Part shown: piece by piece, positions 51,700 through 61,225 of the stretch
Numbering within the stretch: position 1 is the stretch's first letter
Layout: each line of letters begins with the position of its first letter
DNA from: Saprospiraceae bacterium
GTDB lineage: Bacteria > Bacteroidota > Bacteroidia > Chitinophagales > Saprospiraceae
Reading direction: 5' to 3'
DNA length: 64,000 bases
Assembly: GCA_026129545.1 (NCBI GenBank)
Contig: JAHCHX010000002.1
Location: 62,001-126,000, forward strand
The notes under the pieces: generated by a model
The model's input: only the letters and a program-made list of their open reading frames with translations
What the model was told of the DNA's origin: nothing
Database searches by the model: none
Position numbers and translations under genes: made by a program

Positions 51700-52144
51700 A
51701 GGTCTCGCACCTTCTCGACTTTGTCGGCACCTATCAACCACGGCAATGAATATCCAACGCTCATAATCACAACCCGAAATGATATTGCGGGAAGGCGGGG
51801 CGGATGCAATTTGCAGTGCTACCCTTGAAGACTTAATTTTTCAAAATTTAACAAAGCACCCTTAATAAAATCTTAAACGCCTCGTTTATGCACCAATTTT
51901 AATCCACCTGTCCAATGCGCAGCCGACGCCGACTGAAGTCCGCGCTGAACATCCCGCCTCAAACAACCCACCATTATTTATTTGCTTGTTGCTGGTTGAC
52001 CGGATTTTTACTGGTTGACGGATTGGCGGGTCCCCCCCTCAACCCCGTCCGCTTCGTTTGGCCGGGGAAGCCACCCAACTCATCACTTCGGCTGCGCTTT
52101 GAACCGATTTTTCTTTTTTTAACTAAAAACAATCCTTTCCGAAC
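51700..52144. other. Intergenic region, no gene recognised
   Basis: This 445-bp stretch before the DUF1800 gene has only short or implausible frames. One 87-codon frame at 51915 has no protein character (mixed hydrophobic and Pro/Arg-rich segments without a domain) and was not accepted. AT-rich sequence at 51825-51900 may hold the promoter for the DUF1800 gene. Confidence 0.5.
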
Positions 52145-53797
52145 ATGGCATCTTTATCTCCCATGCAAGGCGCCTTAGGTCATCGGCATGCGGCACACCT
52201 GCTGCGCCGAACGAGTTACCGCTTCACCAAAACAAAGGTGGACGAAATGGCAGGACAGACAGCCGGCCAAGCGGTGGCTTCGCTTCTTCAACTCTACCCT
52301 TTGGTGCACGACCAACCGATTTACGACCAAAATGAAGCGTCTGGCAGCGCATCGCCCGGCACTTGGTGCTTGCCACCCGGCAGCCTGCCCCCCACCGAGG
52401 ATTTCAAATTGCGCCCGTGGCTAGCCAGCTGGTGGCTCCACGAAGCCCTCAACGACCCCGGCATCGGCCACCGCATGACGTTTTTCCTGCACCAGTTCAA
52501 TTCCGTCGCCATCACGGCTTTTCTCACCTCGCACTACTTCGACTATCTCATGCTGTTGCGTTGGGGAGCATTGGGCAATTTCAAAAAGTTTGTCACCAAA
52601 ATGGTGGTGGACAACGCCATGTTGAAATACCTCAACAACACGGACAACGTGAAGGCCAACCCCAACACCAACTTCGCCCGCGAGTTCTTCGAACTGTTCA
52701 CCATCGGCAAGGGCCTGCAAATCGGCCCGGGCGACTACACCAACTACACGGAAGACGACATCAACGAGGCTGCCCGACTGCTGACAGGCTTCCGCGTGAA
52801 AGGGCCGCGCAACACGCTCGACCCCGAAACGAACATCCCGCGCGGCGGCACCAACATTGACCAGCATGACACCGACCCGAAGACATTCAGCGACAAATTT
52901 CAAGGCACCGTCATTCAAGGCGGCACCGACGATGCCGGAATGTGGGCCGAGCTGGATGCTTTCGTCAACATGACCTTCGCGCAGCCCGAAACGGCCAAGA
53001 ACTTCTGCCGCCGGCTCTATCGCTTCTTCGTGAGCCGCCACATCACACCGGAAATAGAAAGCGACATCATCGCACCGTTGGCCGACACGTTCATCGCCGC
53101 CGGATTCGAGATAAAACCCGTGCTCGAACAACTGCTGCAAAGCCAGCACTTCTTCGATGCCGACGACTCCGACAACAAGGACGAAATCATGGGAGGCATC
53201 ATCAAATCGCCCCTCGAACTGTCGCTGCAATCCATCTCGTTCTTCGGCCTGCCAACACCCACGCCCGACAGCGACTTGGAAGCCTATTTCCAGTTCTTTG
53301 GCCGAGGCATTTATGGCCGCTTGTTCAACGAAGCCAACCTGCCGCTTTTCAGCCCGCCCGACGTGGCAGGCTATCCGGCATATTTTCAAAAACCAGACTT
53401 CTACCGCCAGTATTTCAACGCCAGCACCATAGTGGGGCGATACAAATTCCCCACGATGCTGCTCTCCGGCAAAATGACCATAGGCGCCTCGCCCGACGAG
53501 CCGCTGGGGGCCAAATTCGACGTGGCCGCTTGGGTGAAAAACAGCGGCACCATCAGCGACCCAAGCGACCCTTACGTGCTCGTGCAAGATTTGTTGGAAT
53601 ATCTCCTGCCCGAAGAAACCGACACCGACCGGTTCAACTACTTCTACAACATCGTCTTTCTCGACCAATTGCCACCCGCCGACTGGACCTACGAGTGGCA
53701 AAGCTACCTGAGCACGGGCGATGACACGGAAGTGAAAATTCCGCTAGGCAGGCTCATCAACGCCATTATGTATTCGGCGGAATATCAGCTGATGTGA
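52145..53797 (+). CDS. DUF1800 protein
   Basis: The 550-residue protein has the DUF1800 features. The N-terminal HAAHLLRRTSYRFTKTKVDE, the central MTFFLHQFNSVAITAFLTSH, and NTNFAREFFELFTIGKG are characteristic. YTEDDINEAARLLTGF and the later TAKNFCRRLYRFFVSRHITPE are equally so. No clear signal peptide is seen. The family is typically encoded next to a DUF1501 protein, as here, and the pair is thought to act at the cell surface or periplasm; the function is not known. The gap to the DUF1501 gene (364 bp) is large and filled by repeats. Confidence 0.92.
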   Translation: MASLSPMQGALGHRHAAHLLRRTSYRFTKTKVDEMAGQTAGQAVASLLQLYPLVHDQPIYDQNEASGSASPGTWCLPPGSLPPTEDFKLRPWLASWWLHEALNDPGIGHRMTFFLHQFNSVAITAFLTSHYFDYLMLLRWGALGNFKKFVTKMVVDNAMLKYLNNTDNVKANPNTNFAREFFELFTIGKGLQIGPGDYTNYTEDDINEAARLLTGFRVKGPRNTLDPETNIPRGGTNIDQHDTDPKTFSDKFQGTVIQGGTDDAGMWAELDAFVNMTFAQPETAKNFCRRLYRFFVSRHITPEIESDIIAPLADTFIAAGFEIKPVLEQLLQSQHFFDADDSDNKDEIMGGIIKSPLELSLQSISFFGLPTPTPDSDLEAYFQFFGRGIYGRLFNEANLPLFSPPDVAGYPAYFQKPDFYRQYFNASTIVGRYKFPTMLLSGKMTIGASPDEPLGAKFDVAAWVKNSGTISDPSDPYVLVQDLLEYLLPEETDTDRFNYFYNIVFLDQLPPADWTYEWQSYLSTGDDTEVKIPLGRLINAIMYSAEYQLM

Positions 53798-53925
53798 ATT
53801 TGGGGAGTTGGGGATTGGGGGCTCAGTTGCTCTTTTTGGGGAAGTTGGCTTTCACGAAGCCTGTTCAGTTTGTTTGAGAACTCTTCGTTGAGCGGCCTCA
53901 TTTCGGTGAATATCACTTCCCGGAC

Positions 53926-54032
53926 ATACTTCGCGTCGTTAGGTTTTGGGCATGGCTGCAATCGCAATCTGCTAAAAATCAAGAACATCAATCATGTTCA
54001 TCTAACAAATCCTAGCGAATCAAGGTATAAAT
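53926..54032 (+). repeat. Dispersed repeat family, copy 3
   Basis: Contains ACTTCGCGTCGTTAGGTTTT, GGGCATGGCTGCAATCGCAA, ATCAATCATGTTCATCTAAC and GCGAATCAAGGTATAAA in order. It matches the reverse of 42868-42976 along its length and the first half of the 41489 copy. It lies in the leader of the DUF1501 gene. Confidence 0.72.
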
Positions 54033-54094
54033 TCGAGGTCAATGCCCAAGTTTTAAAAATTGAAAAAAGCTAAGTTACCTCCCAACAAGCACAT

Positions 54095-54158
54095 CACCAC
54101 ATCCACAACTCACCAAATCCACGCATCACCAAATCCACATTTCAACAAATCCACGTCA
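54095..54158. repeat. 16-bp tandem repeat directly before the DUF1501 start
   Basis: Four successive 16-mers (CACCACATCCACAACT, CACCAAATCCACGCAT, CACCAAATCCACATTT, CAACAAATCCACGTCA) run without gaps and end 3 bp before the ATG at 54162. No Shine-Dalgarno sequence is visible. Confidence 0.75.
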
Positions 54159-54161
54159 ATC

Positions 54162-55820
54162 ATGAAACGTAGAAATTTTCTCAAGATATTTCCTGCCGCG
54201 GGCGTATCCTCGCTCGTGGTCAATGGCCATGCCATGCGGCCATTTGCCAACAGCAAAATCGCCAAAATCCTCAATTCCTGCGAGGATGTGGAAGACCGCG
54301 TGCTGGTACTCATCCAACTCAAAGGCGGCAACGACGGGCTGAACATGCTCGTGCCCGTGCAACAATACCCGCTCTACGCCGCCCTCCGCCCCAGCATTCG
54401 CATACCCGAATCGGGCGGCACCAAATTCATTGACCTCGACAACACCCTGCCCAACCCCGACAAGGTGGGGCTACACCCCAAAATGACGGGGCTGAAAGCC
54501 ATGTACGACAACGGCCAAGTAGCCATCGTGCAAGGCGTGGGCTACGCCGACATGAACGGCTCGCACTTCAAAGGCACCGACCTATGGCTCTCCGGTGGCG
54601 ACGGCACCCCGGAGAAGAATGAAATCCAGTCCGGCTGGATGGGTCGCGCCCTACAGGCCATGTATCCCGACGTGATGGGAGCACCCACGCCCGAAATGCC
54701 CGACCCGCTCGGCATCCAAGTGGGCGACCCCAACCCGTCGTTGGGCTTTCACACCGAGACGCAGCACCAAAACATGCTCAACCTGAGCGGCCAAGACCCC
54801 GCAGGCTTCTACTCGCTCATCCAAAGCATCGGCGGTGCCCCACTGCTCAACATTCCCAACTCGGAATACGGCGAGGAAATCAAGTACATACAAGGCGTGG
54901 AAAATAGCCTCAGCCTCTATGCCCAGCGCATCAGCGATGCCTTCAACGCCGGCACCAACTCCATATCGTCCTACCCGCAAGTCGGATTGGCCGACCAACT
55001 AAAGACCATCGCCCGCTTGATTTCCGGTGGCTTGAAGACCAAAATCTACCTCTGCTCCATTGGCGGCTTCGACACGCACGGCGCACAGGTGTTTGAAAAC
55101 CAGACCACCGCTGGCACACACGCCAACTTGTTGAAGGATTTCTCCGATGCCATCAAAGCCTTCTTCGACGACCTCGAAGGATTGGGCGTGGGAGACCAAG
55201 TGACCGCCTGCACTTTTTCCGAATTCGGTCGCTGCGCCCGCGAAAACGGCTCGCTCGGCACCGACCACGGCACCCTCGCGCCCATGTTCTTGTTTGGCAA
55301 AAACATCAAAGCCGGGGTCATTGGCACCAACCCCAATCTGGGCGTGCTCACGCAGGACAACCAACTCAGCGATATGCAGTTCGACTATCGCCAAGTCTTT
55401 GCCACCCTGCTGCAAGATTGGTTGGGCGCCAACAACTATGTGCTCGAACAAACCATGTTCGAGGGCTACACCAAGTTGCCAGCGGTGGACGACATGGCAG
55501 TCGTCACACCCGACTGCTACATCGGTGGCGTCACCTCCGTGTTCGACCCGCTCAACACCACGCGCCCCTTGGTCGTGTACCCCAACCCGGCCAATTACAG
55601 CACCGAAGTGGCCTTCCAAAGCCGCGCCGCCTTCGATGCCCGCCTCACGCTCCACAGCCTCGGCGGGCAGATGGTGTCGGCCAGCGCCGTGCGGGTGCAG
55701 CCGGGCAACAACTTCTTCTATCTGGATGTGGCCAAGCTGCCCACAGGCACTTATTTTGTTCGTTTGGAGAACAAGTACTCTGGCAAGGCCGATGTGGCGA
55801 AACTCAGCGTGAGCCGCTGA
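54162..55820 (+). CDS. DUF1501 protein with Tat-type signal and T9SS sorting domain
   Basis: The 552-residue protein starts MKRRNFLKIFPAAGVSSLVV, a twin-arginine-like signal. The DUF1501 core has LVLIQLKGGNDGLNMLVPV, LHPKMTGLKAMYDNGQVAIV, YADMNGSHFKGTDLWLSG, SIGGFDTHGAQV and CTFSEFGRCARENGS, ending in GTDHGTLAPMFLFG. The fold resembles sulfatase/alkaline phosphatase proteins. A T9SS sorting domain ends the chain (LVVYPNPANYSTEVAF ... ADVAKLSVSR). A Tat-like signal with a T9SS tail is an unusual combination. A 16-bp tandem repeat array ends 3 bp before the ATG. It pairs with the DUF1800 gene upstream. Confidence 0.9.
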   Translation: MKRRNFLKIFPAAGVSSLVVNGHAMRPFANSKIAKILNSCEDVEDRVLVLIQLKGGNDGLNMLVPVQQYPLYAALRPSIRIPESGGTKFIDLDNTLPNPDKVGLHPKMTGLKAMYDNGQVAIVQGVGYADMNGSHFKGTDLWLSGGDGTPEKNEIQSGWMGRALQAMYPDVMGAPTPEMPDPLGIQVGDPNPSLGFHTETQHQNMLNLSGQDPAGFYSLIQSIGGAPLLNIPNSEYGEEIKYIQGVENSLSLYAQRISDAFNAGTNSISSYPQVGLADQLKTIARLISGGLKTKIYLCSIGGFDTHGAQVFENQTTAGTHANLLKDFSDAIKAFFDDLEGLGVGDQVTACTFSEFGRCARENGSLGTDHGTLAPMFLFGKNIKAGVIGTNPNLGVLTQDNQLSDMQFDYRQVFATLLQDWLGANNYVLEQTMFEGYTKLPAVDDMAVVTPDCYIGGVTSVFDPLNTTRPLVVYPNPANYSTEVAFQSRAAFDARLTLHSLGGQMVSASAVRVQPGNNFFYLDVAKLPTGTYFVRLENKYSGKADVAKLSVSR

Positions 55821-55846
55821 ACAAAATACAAACATAGCCAACTAAC

Positions 55847-55883
55847 AAACGCCGGGCGGGATTTCCGCTCGGCGTTTTTTTTG
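55847..55883 (+). terminator. Terminator after the DUF1501 gene
   Basis: AAACGCCGGGCGG (55847-55859) pairs with CCGCTCGGCGTTT (55865-55877), followed by a T run to 55882. It lies 27 bp after the DUF1501 stop. Confidence 0.88.
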
Positions 55884-56031
55884 CTTGTTTTTTACATGGC
55901 GTAGTAGTGGTGAGGTGTTTTTTTGCCTAAAAAGAAAACCGATGTCGGAATTTTGTCTTGCAATGAAAGGCGTGTGCCGAATTATTCCTCAAAAAGAAAA
56001 TCGCACACGCCGAAAGAAAAATCCGCACGGC

Positions 56032-57891
56032 ATGACCATAATCCGATTTACCCTCCTCGCATCAGCCCTTTGGACAGGATGCCTTTCGGCGCAAACCCCA
56101 GCGCCCCCTGCCAATGTGGCCGCCTCGGGCTACGACAGCCACATCGAGCTGCACTGGCAACCCAGCAACTCCCCCAATATCACAGGCTACCAAGTATTCC
56201 GCTCCACCGACGGCTCGCAATTCGACCTCTTGCAAAGCGTCGGCCCCTCCACCCGCTCCATCATTGACTGGACGGGCGACGAGGGGCAGGCACTCACGCG
56301 CCACTACAAAGTGCGGGCGACAGCTGCACTCGGCGCGCTCAGCGATTTTTCAGAACCCGCCTCCGCCACCACCGCCGCCATGAGCGACGAACAACTCATG
56401 GACATGGTGCAGCAATATACCTTCCGATATTTCTGGGACTTTGCCCACCCGCTTAGCGGACTGGCACGCGAACGCAGCAATGGCGACAACAACATCGTGA
56501 CCACCGGAGGCTCGGGGTTTGGCATCATGGCCATCGTGGTGGCCACAGAACGGGGCTGGGTGACGCGAGAAGCCGCCGTGAACCGCATGATTCAAATCAT
56601 TTCCTTCCTCCAACTCGCCGACCGCTTTCACGGCGTTTTCCCGCACTGGCTCAACGGCTCCACTGGCAAGGCCATCCCGTTTAGCCAATACGACGATGGC
56701 GGCGACTTGGTGGAGACAGCGTTTTTGATGCAAGGACTATTGACGGCGCGGCAGTATTTTGACCAGAACACCCCCCTAGAAAATGCCCTGCGAAACGCCA
56801 TCACGGGTCTTTGGGAGGCGGTGGAGTGGGACTGGTATCGAAAAAACGGCAGCGGAACCCTCTACTGGCATTGGTCGCCCAACCACGGCTGGCAAATGAA
56901 TTTTCCCCTGCGAGGCTTCAACGAAACACACATCACCTACCTGCTTGCGGCCGCTTCCCCGACACACGGGGTGCCGGGCAGCCTCTATCAGACGGGCTGG
57001 ACGGCTGGCAACTACGCCAATGCAAGCACCTACTACGGCTATCCCATATTCTGCGGCCCGCCAGCGGGCGGGCCACTCTTCTTCGCGCACTACTCCTATT
57101 TGGGCTTCGACCCTCGCAACGTGAAGGATGCCTTTTGCAACTATTTCCAGCGCAATCGCAACCACTCGCTCATCCAACACGCTTACAGCATCAACAACCC
57201 ATCCAACTTCACGGGCTACTCGGCTGAATGTTGGGGACTTACCTCCAGCGACGACCCCATCACCGGCTACCGCGAGCACCACCCCGGCTACGACAACGGC
57301 ACCATCGCGCCCACCGCAGCCCTGTCGTCCATGCCCTACACACCCAGCGAGAGCCTTGCTGCCCTGCGCCATTTCTACCGTGCGCAAGGCGAGCGGCTAT
57401 GGGGCCAATACGGGTTTTACGACGCTTTCAACCTGAAGTTGGACTGGTTCGCATCGTCCTATCTCGCCATAGACCAAGGCCCCATCGTGGTGATGCTGGA
57501 AAACCATCGCACGGGATTGCTATGGGACCTTTTCATGCAAAACCCGGAGATACAGCCCGCACTTGAGGCACTCGGCTTTCAACCCGACGCAAGCGGCACA
57601 CAAACGGATTTTTTGGGAAAAAACGGCTTCGACGTGTTCGTTTTCCCCAATCCCATAGGCGCCGAAGAAATGTTGAACGTGGAATGTTCCATTCTCGCGC
57701 CGCAAAAACTGACACTACGAATAATTGACACGCAGGGCAGGCCCGTCCGAGCATTGTTCCAAGACATGGAAATGCCGGCGGGCCTTTTTCAAAAAACACT
57801 TCACTTGAAAGACCTTCCGCAGGGAATTTATTTTTTGGAAATGACAGGCAGCAAAGGCGGAAGATGGACAGGGAAGGTAATGGTGAAATAA
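56032..57891 (+). CDS. GH144-type 'glucoamylase family' protein with FN3-like and T9SS domains
   Basis: The 619-residue protein has signal peptide LLASALWTGCLSAQ and a fibronectin-III-like domain (about 25-115, HIELHWQPSNSPNITGYQVF). A GH144-like (alpha/alpha)6 catalytic region (about 120-530) follows, with FRYFWDFAHPLSGLARERSN, GFGIMAIVVATERGW, GFNETHITYLLAAASPTH, ECWGLTSSDDPITGYREHHP and DNGTIAPTAALSSMPY, then AIDQGPIVVMLENHRTGLLW. A T9SS domain (about 540-619) ends the chain. GH144 members cut beta-1,2-glucan; others of this PF10091-type family are only predicted glucanases, so the linkage is uncertain. A partial homologue lies at 61226. Confidence 0.88.
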   Translation: MTIIRFTLLASALWTGCLSAQTPAPPANVAASGYDSHIELHWQPSNSPNITGYQVFRSTDGSQFDLLQSVGPSTRSIIDWTGDEGQALTRHYKVRATAALGALSDFSEPASATTAAMSDEQLMDMVQQYTFRYFWDFAHPLSGLARERSNGDNNIVTTGGSGFGIMAIVVATERGWVTREAAVNRMIQIISFLQLADRFHGVFPHWLNGSTGKAIPFSQYDDGGDLVETAFLMQGLLTARQYFDQNTPLENALRNAITGLWEAVEWDWYRKNGSGTLYWHWSPNHGWQMNFPLRGFNETHITYLLAAASPTHGVPGSLYQTGWTAGNYANASTYYGYPIFCGPPAGGPLFFAHYSYLGFDPRNVKDAFCNYFQRNRNHSLIQHAYSINNPSNFTGYSAECWGLTSSDDPITGYREHHPGYDNGTIAPTAALSSMPYTPSESLAALRHFYRAQGERLWGQYGFYDAFNLKLDWFASSYLAIDQGPIVVMLENHRTGLLWDLFMQNPEIQPALEALGFQPDASGTQTDFLGKNGFDVFVFPNPIGAEEMLNVECSILAPQKLTLRIIDTQGRPVRALFQDMEMPAGLFQKTLHLKDLPQGIYFLEMTGSKGGRWTGKVMVK

Positions 57892-57945
57892 CCAACGCAT
57901 AAAACTGCAACGCACTTTCATACACACACAACCAATCTAAAAATT

Positions 57946-60900
57946 ATGAAAAAGCTCTTCCTTACCACATTGCTCGCCTTGATGAGCCTTGTCGTGGCAA
58001 CAGCCCAAACCCAAATCGTCTATGAAGACTTTGAGGGCGGCACATCCGACCTCGCATGGGAGGCAGCCAACGGCACCTACAACGGTGTCATCGCCAACCC
58101 CGGCCCCGATGCCGTGAACGGCAGCGGCTTCGTCGGCTCTTACACAAAAAGCGGCTCTCACGCCTACAGCCTTTTCTGGGTGCAAAACCTGCCCCCGCTC
58201 AACCTCACGGAGTTCAACCAATTCAAACTCAAAGTCTGGTGCGCCACCGCCACCCCCGTGCTGCTCAAACTCGAAGGCACCGGGCCTGCCATCGAAAAAA
58301 CCGCCTTGATGCCCGCCGCCAATCAGTGGGTGGAGCTCACTTTTGATTTTAGTGCCGCCGAGTATTACACGGGGCTGACGAAAATCATCATCTTCTTCGA
58401 CCCCGGCACCGAGAGCAGCGCCCACACCTACTATTTCGACGACCTCCGTGCCGTGAAGGCCCCGCAAGACATCGAAACCTTCGAGGCTCCCTCCGGCATC
58501 ACTTGGACAAGCCTGAACGGCACGTACCTCGGTGCCATCGCCAACCCCGCACCCGACGCGGTGAACGGCTCAGCCACCGTGGGCGCTTTCGTCAACAACC
58601 CCAACTTCGACTTCAACTTTGCGTTCGGCACACGCTCCACGCCGCTTGACTTGTCCACTTACAATCAGTTCAAAATCAAAATGTGGGCACCGAAAAACAC
58701 GGAGATGCTGTTCAAGTTGGAAGGCCCCGGCGGGCAAATAGAGCAGTTCAAAAACATCGCCGTCGCCAACAAATGGCAAGAATACACCTTCGATTTTTCT
58801 GGGGCAGCCAATCTGACCCAGTTGGACAAGATTCTCGTCGTGTTCTCTCCTTTCATAACTGGCAGCAGCGACACCTTCTACATTGATGACATTCAGGCGT
58901 TGCCACAAGGCCCTTGCTTGGGCGCCACACCCAACCCAGATATCCTCGACGACTTTGATTGCAATCGCAACGCGGTCTATGGCATCGGTTGGGACAGCAT
59001 CCATGTCGTGCAAAACCCAGCGCCCAGCCCCGACAACAACTCCCGCAAGGTGGGCGAGTTCCGTCGGCGCACTGGCCCCGGCACCGAATATGCCGCATTT
59101 GTGATAGACAATGGCAAGCCCATTGACCTGAGCGAGCGCTACCTGTTTGGCCTCAAAGTATGGGCACCCAAAACTGGCACCCTGCTGCTCAAAATAGAGG
59201 GCGGCTCGGGGGCCAAAGAAGTGGGCGTGCCTGTGACAGAGGTCAACAAATGGGTGGAATACTTCGTGGACTTCAAGAGCGAAATCGGCAAAGGACACAC
59301 GCGCTTGGTCATTTTCTTCAATGCCGGCGTGAATGGCGAGCCGGGCGAAATCTACTACGCGGACGACATCAAGTTGTATGCGCCCAAGGGCATCAACGTG
59401 GAAGACTTTCAGGAGTCGCCGCTCAACCTGGGTTGGCAGCCGCTCAACGGCGACAACGTCATCCACGGCAACTTCACCGCCCCGACCGCCAACCCCAGCC
59501 CGAACGCGGTGAACAGCTCGTCGCAAGTGGGTTGCTACTCGAAAGGCTCGTCGCCCCTTTCCACCTTGCAAGCCATCAATCTGACGGCCAACTTCGACTT
59601 GACGGATTTTCCCCAATTCAACCTCGACGTGCTCAGCCCAGCCAGCGTCGCGCCGGGCACCAAAGTCAGGATGCAACTTTTCTCGCCCATCGCGGGCAAC
59701 CAATCGGTCGAAGCCGCCATTGCCACACCCGGCGAATGGGAGACGCTTGGCTTCGATTTCTCGCCGTTCTCCGCCGTCGCCGATTTTGGCGAAATTCGCA
59801 TCATCTTCAACCCCGACGCCGCCTCCCCCGGCCAGTCGTGGTGCATTGACAACCTCCGTCAGGGCATAGCCACCGTGGACCCCTGCATTGACGTGCAACC
59901 CAATCCGGTGTTCATTGACGACTTTGAGTGTCAGCGCAACTATGTCGAGATTTTCTACGGCGCGAGCGACTTGAAAGTCATCAACAACCCGCAACAGACG
60001 GTCGAAAACTCGTCGTTGAGAGTGGGCGAATACAACGACCCGGCAGGTGCCGGCACCGAGTTCGCAGGCATCGGCTTCACATTGCCCGCCCCTCCTGATT
60101 TGAGTTTGAACAATCAATTGGAAGTGCAGGTATGGTCGCCGTTCGACAATGTGCCTTTCCTTTTCAAAATTCAAGGCAACGGCGCCAACGTGGAAAGATG
60201 GGACACGCTGCCAGCAAAGAACAAGTGGCACACCTTCAGTCTCGATTTTAGCGCAGCGCAAGGGACACCGGGCAATCAAATTGTCATCTTCTTCAACGTG
60301 CTAAGCCCAACTGGCGGCGGCACCTATTATGTGGACAACATTCGCTGGCGACGCAAGGGGTATAGTGGCTGCGTGGGCGACAATGAAACGGCCAACACCA
60401 CATTGCCCAATTTCGCCTACTTCAACAACAACCCCTTGGATGGCCAAACAACCACCATCGTGGACAATCCCCTAAAAGCAGGCATCAACACCAGCAACAA
60501 GGTCATCCGCTATGTGCAGTCTGGGTCTGCGCCTATTTTCTCCGGTGCATTCGCTGACCTGGATGCAGCCATAGATTTTAAAGGCAACAAACAAATCAGG
60601 ACGAAAGTGCTGATGGACCACATCGGCAAGTTCACCATGAAGGTAGAGGTGTTTGGCAACCCGATTCCGCCCATCGAAATCACCGCCGACAACACAAAGG
60701 TGAACGAGTGGGAAGAACTCGTGTTCGCGTTCCCAACCGTGGGCGACAACGACAGATACAATCGCCTCACGGTACTCGTTGATATCGGCTCCACCGGCAC
60801 CGGCACCGACCGCGTTACCTACTTCGACGACATCATCATCGGCGATGGCGTGTGCGGTGCGGTCAGCACCTTCACGCCTACGGTGGCCGCGATGCGCATC

Positions 60901-61122
60901 CTGCCCAACCCCGTGTCGGACTACTTGCGCGTGGAGAATTTCGAGGGCATCAACCGCATTGACGTCTTCAACATCTTTGGTCAACGGCTCTCATCGGTCA
61001 ATACCTCCGGCGACTCGCAGACGCGCATTGACGTGACCTCATTGCCTGCGGGCATTTACACCATGGCGGGTTACAACGAACAGGGTCAACTGATTGGCAA
61101 CGCCAAGTTTGTGAAACAGTAA
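57946..61122 (+). CDS. Large T9SS-exported protein with six carbohydrate-binding-like repeats
   Basis: The 1058-residue protein has signal peptide LTTLLALMSLVVATAQ, then six beta-sandwich domains of about 150 residues each. They start near residues 25, 178, 333, 485, 655 and 825 with DFE/DFD, carry NPxPDAVNGSxxVG-like and KWxEYTFDFS-like segments, and end in FYIDDIQ/YYVDNI-like strands. A T9SS sorting domain (about 980-1058: MRILPNPVSDYLRVENF ... NAKFVKQ) closes it. No catalytic residues are evident; multivalent glycan binding at the surface is likely. Its sixth repeat (INTSNKVIRYVQ, VNEWEELVFAF) is close to the repeats of the 27114-29165 protein. It lies between two GH144-type genes. Confidence 0.85.
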   Translation: MKKLFLTTLLALMSLVVATAQTQIVYEDFEGGTSDLAWEAANGTYNGVIANPGPDAVNGSGFVGSYTKSGSHAYSLFWVQNLPPLNLTEFNQFKLKVWCATATPVLLKLEGTGPAIEKTALMPAANQWVELTFDFSAAEYYTGLTKIIIFFDPGTESSAHTYYFDDLRAVKAPQDIETFEAPSGITWTSLNGTYLGAIANPAPDAVNGSATVGAFVNNPNFDFNFAFGTRSTPLDLSTYNQFKIKMWAPKNTEMLFKLEGPGGQIEQFKNIAVANKWQEYTFDFSGAANLTQLDKILVVFSPFITGSSDTFYIDDIQALPQGPCLGATPNPDILDDFDCNRNAVYGIGWDSIHVVQNPAPSPDNNSRKVGEFRRRTGPGTEYAAFVIDNGKPIDLSERYLFGLKVWAPKTGTLLLKIEGGSGAKEVGVPVTEVNKWVEYFVDFKSEIGKGHTRLVIFFNAGVNGEPGEIYYADDIKLYAPKGINVEDFQESPLNLGWQPLNGDNVIHGNFTAPTANPSPNAVNSSSQVGCYSKGSSPLSTLQAINLTANFDLTDFPQFNLDVLSPASVAPGTKVRMQLFSPIAGNQSVEAAIATPGEWETLGFDFSPFSAVADFGEIRIIFNPDAASPGQSWCIDNLRQGIATVDPCIDVQPNPVFIDDFECQRNYVEIFYGASDLKVINNPQQTVENSSLRVGEYNDPAGAGTEFAGIGFTLPAPPDLSLNNQLEVQVWSPFDNVPFLFKIQGNGANVERWDTLPAKNKWHTFSLDFSAAQGTPGNQIVIFFNVLSPTGGGTYYVDNIRWRRKGYSGCVGDNETANTTLPNFAYFNNNPLDGQTTTIVDNPLKAGINTSNKVIRYVQSGSAPIFSGAFADLDAAIDFKGNKQIRTKVLMDHIGKFTMKVEVFGNPIPPIEITADNTKVNEWEELVFAFPTVGDNDRYNRLTVLVDIGSTGTGTDRVTYFDDIIIGDGVCGAVSTFTPTVAAMRILPNPVSDYLRVENFEGINRIDVFNIFGQRLSSVNTSGDSQTRIDVTSLPAGIYTMAGYNEQGQLIGNAKFVKQ

Positions 61123-61126
61123 ACAG

Positions 61127-61214
61127 CGAACGGTTTACGGTACACGGTACACGGCGTTTCAGATTCCGTGCATCGTGTACCGTGTGCCGTGTGCCGTGCA
61201 TCGTTCACCGTCTA
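61127..61214. repeat. Inverted array of 7-bp repeats before the GH144-esterase gene
   Basis: Direct heptamers CGAACGG, TTTACGG, TACACGG, TACACGG (61127-61154) are followed after 11 bp by CCGTGCA, TCGTGTA, CCGTGTG, CCGTGTG, CCGTGCA, TCGTTCA, CCGTCTA (61166-61214). The second set is the reverse complement family of the first. The array begins 4 bp after the stop of the upstream gene and ends 11 bp before the ATG at 61226. Confidence 0.8.
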
Positions 61215-61225
61215 ATCGTTTCGTC

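Noticed and set aside
51915..52178. 87-codon frame before the DUF1800 gene
   Set aside because: No coherent protein character, and it overlaps the DUF1800 start; likely chance in the leader region.
53785..53991. 68-codon minus-strand frame after the DUF1800 gene
   Set aside because: A short helical-looking segment, but its N-terminal part is encoded by the dispersed repeat copy 3 and no family is recognised.
58570..60279. Long minus-strand frame opposite the six-repeat T9SS protein
   Set aside because: A shadow of the repeat-coding sequence, with no start context or domain.
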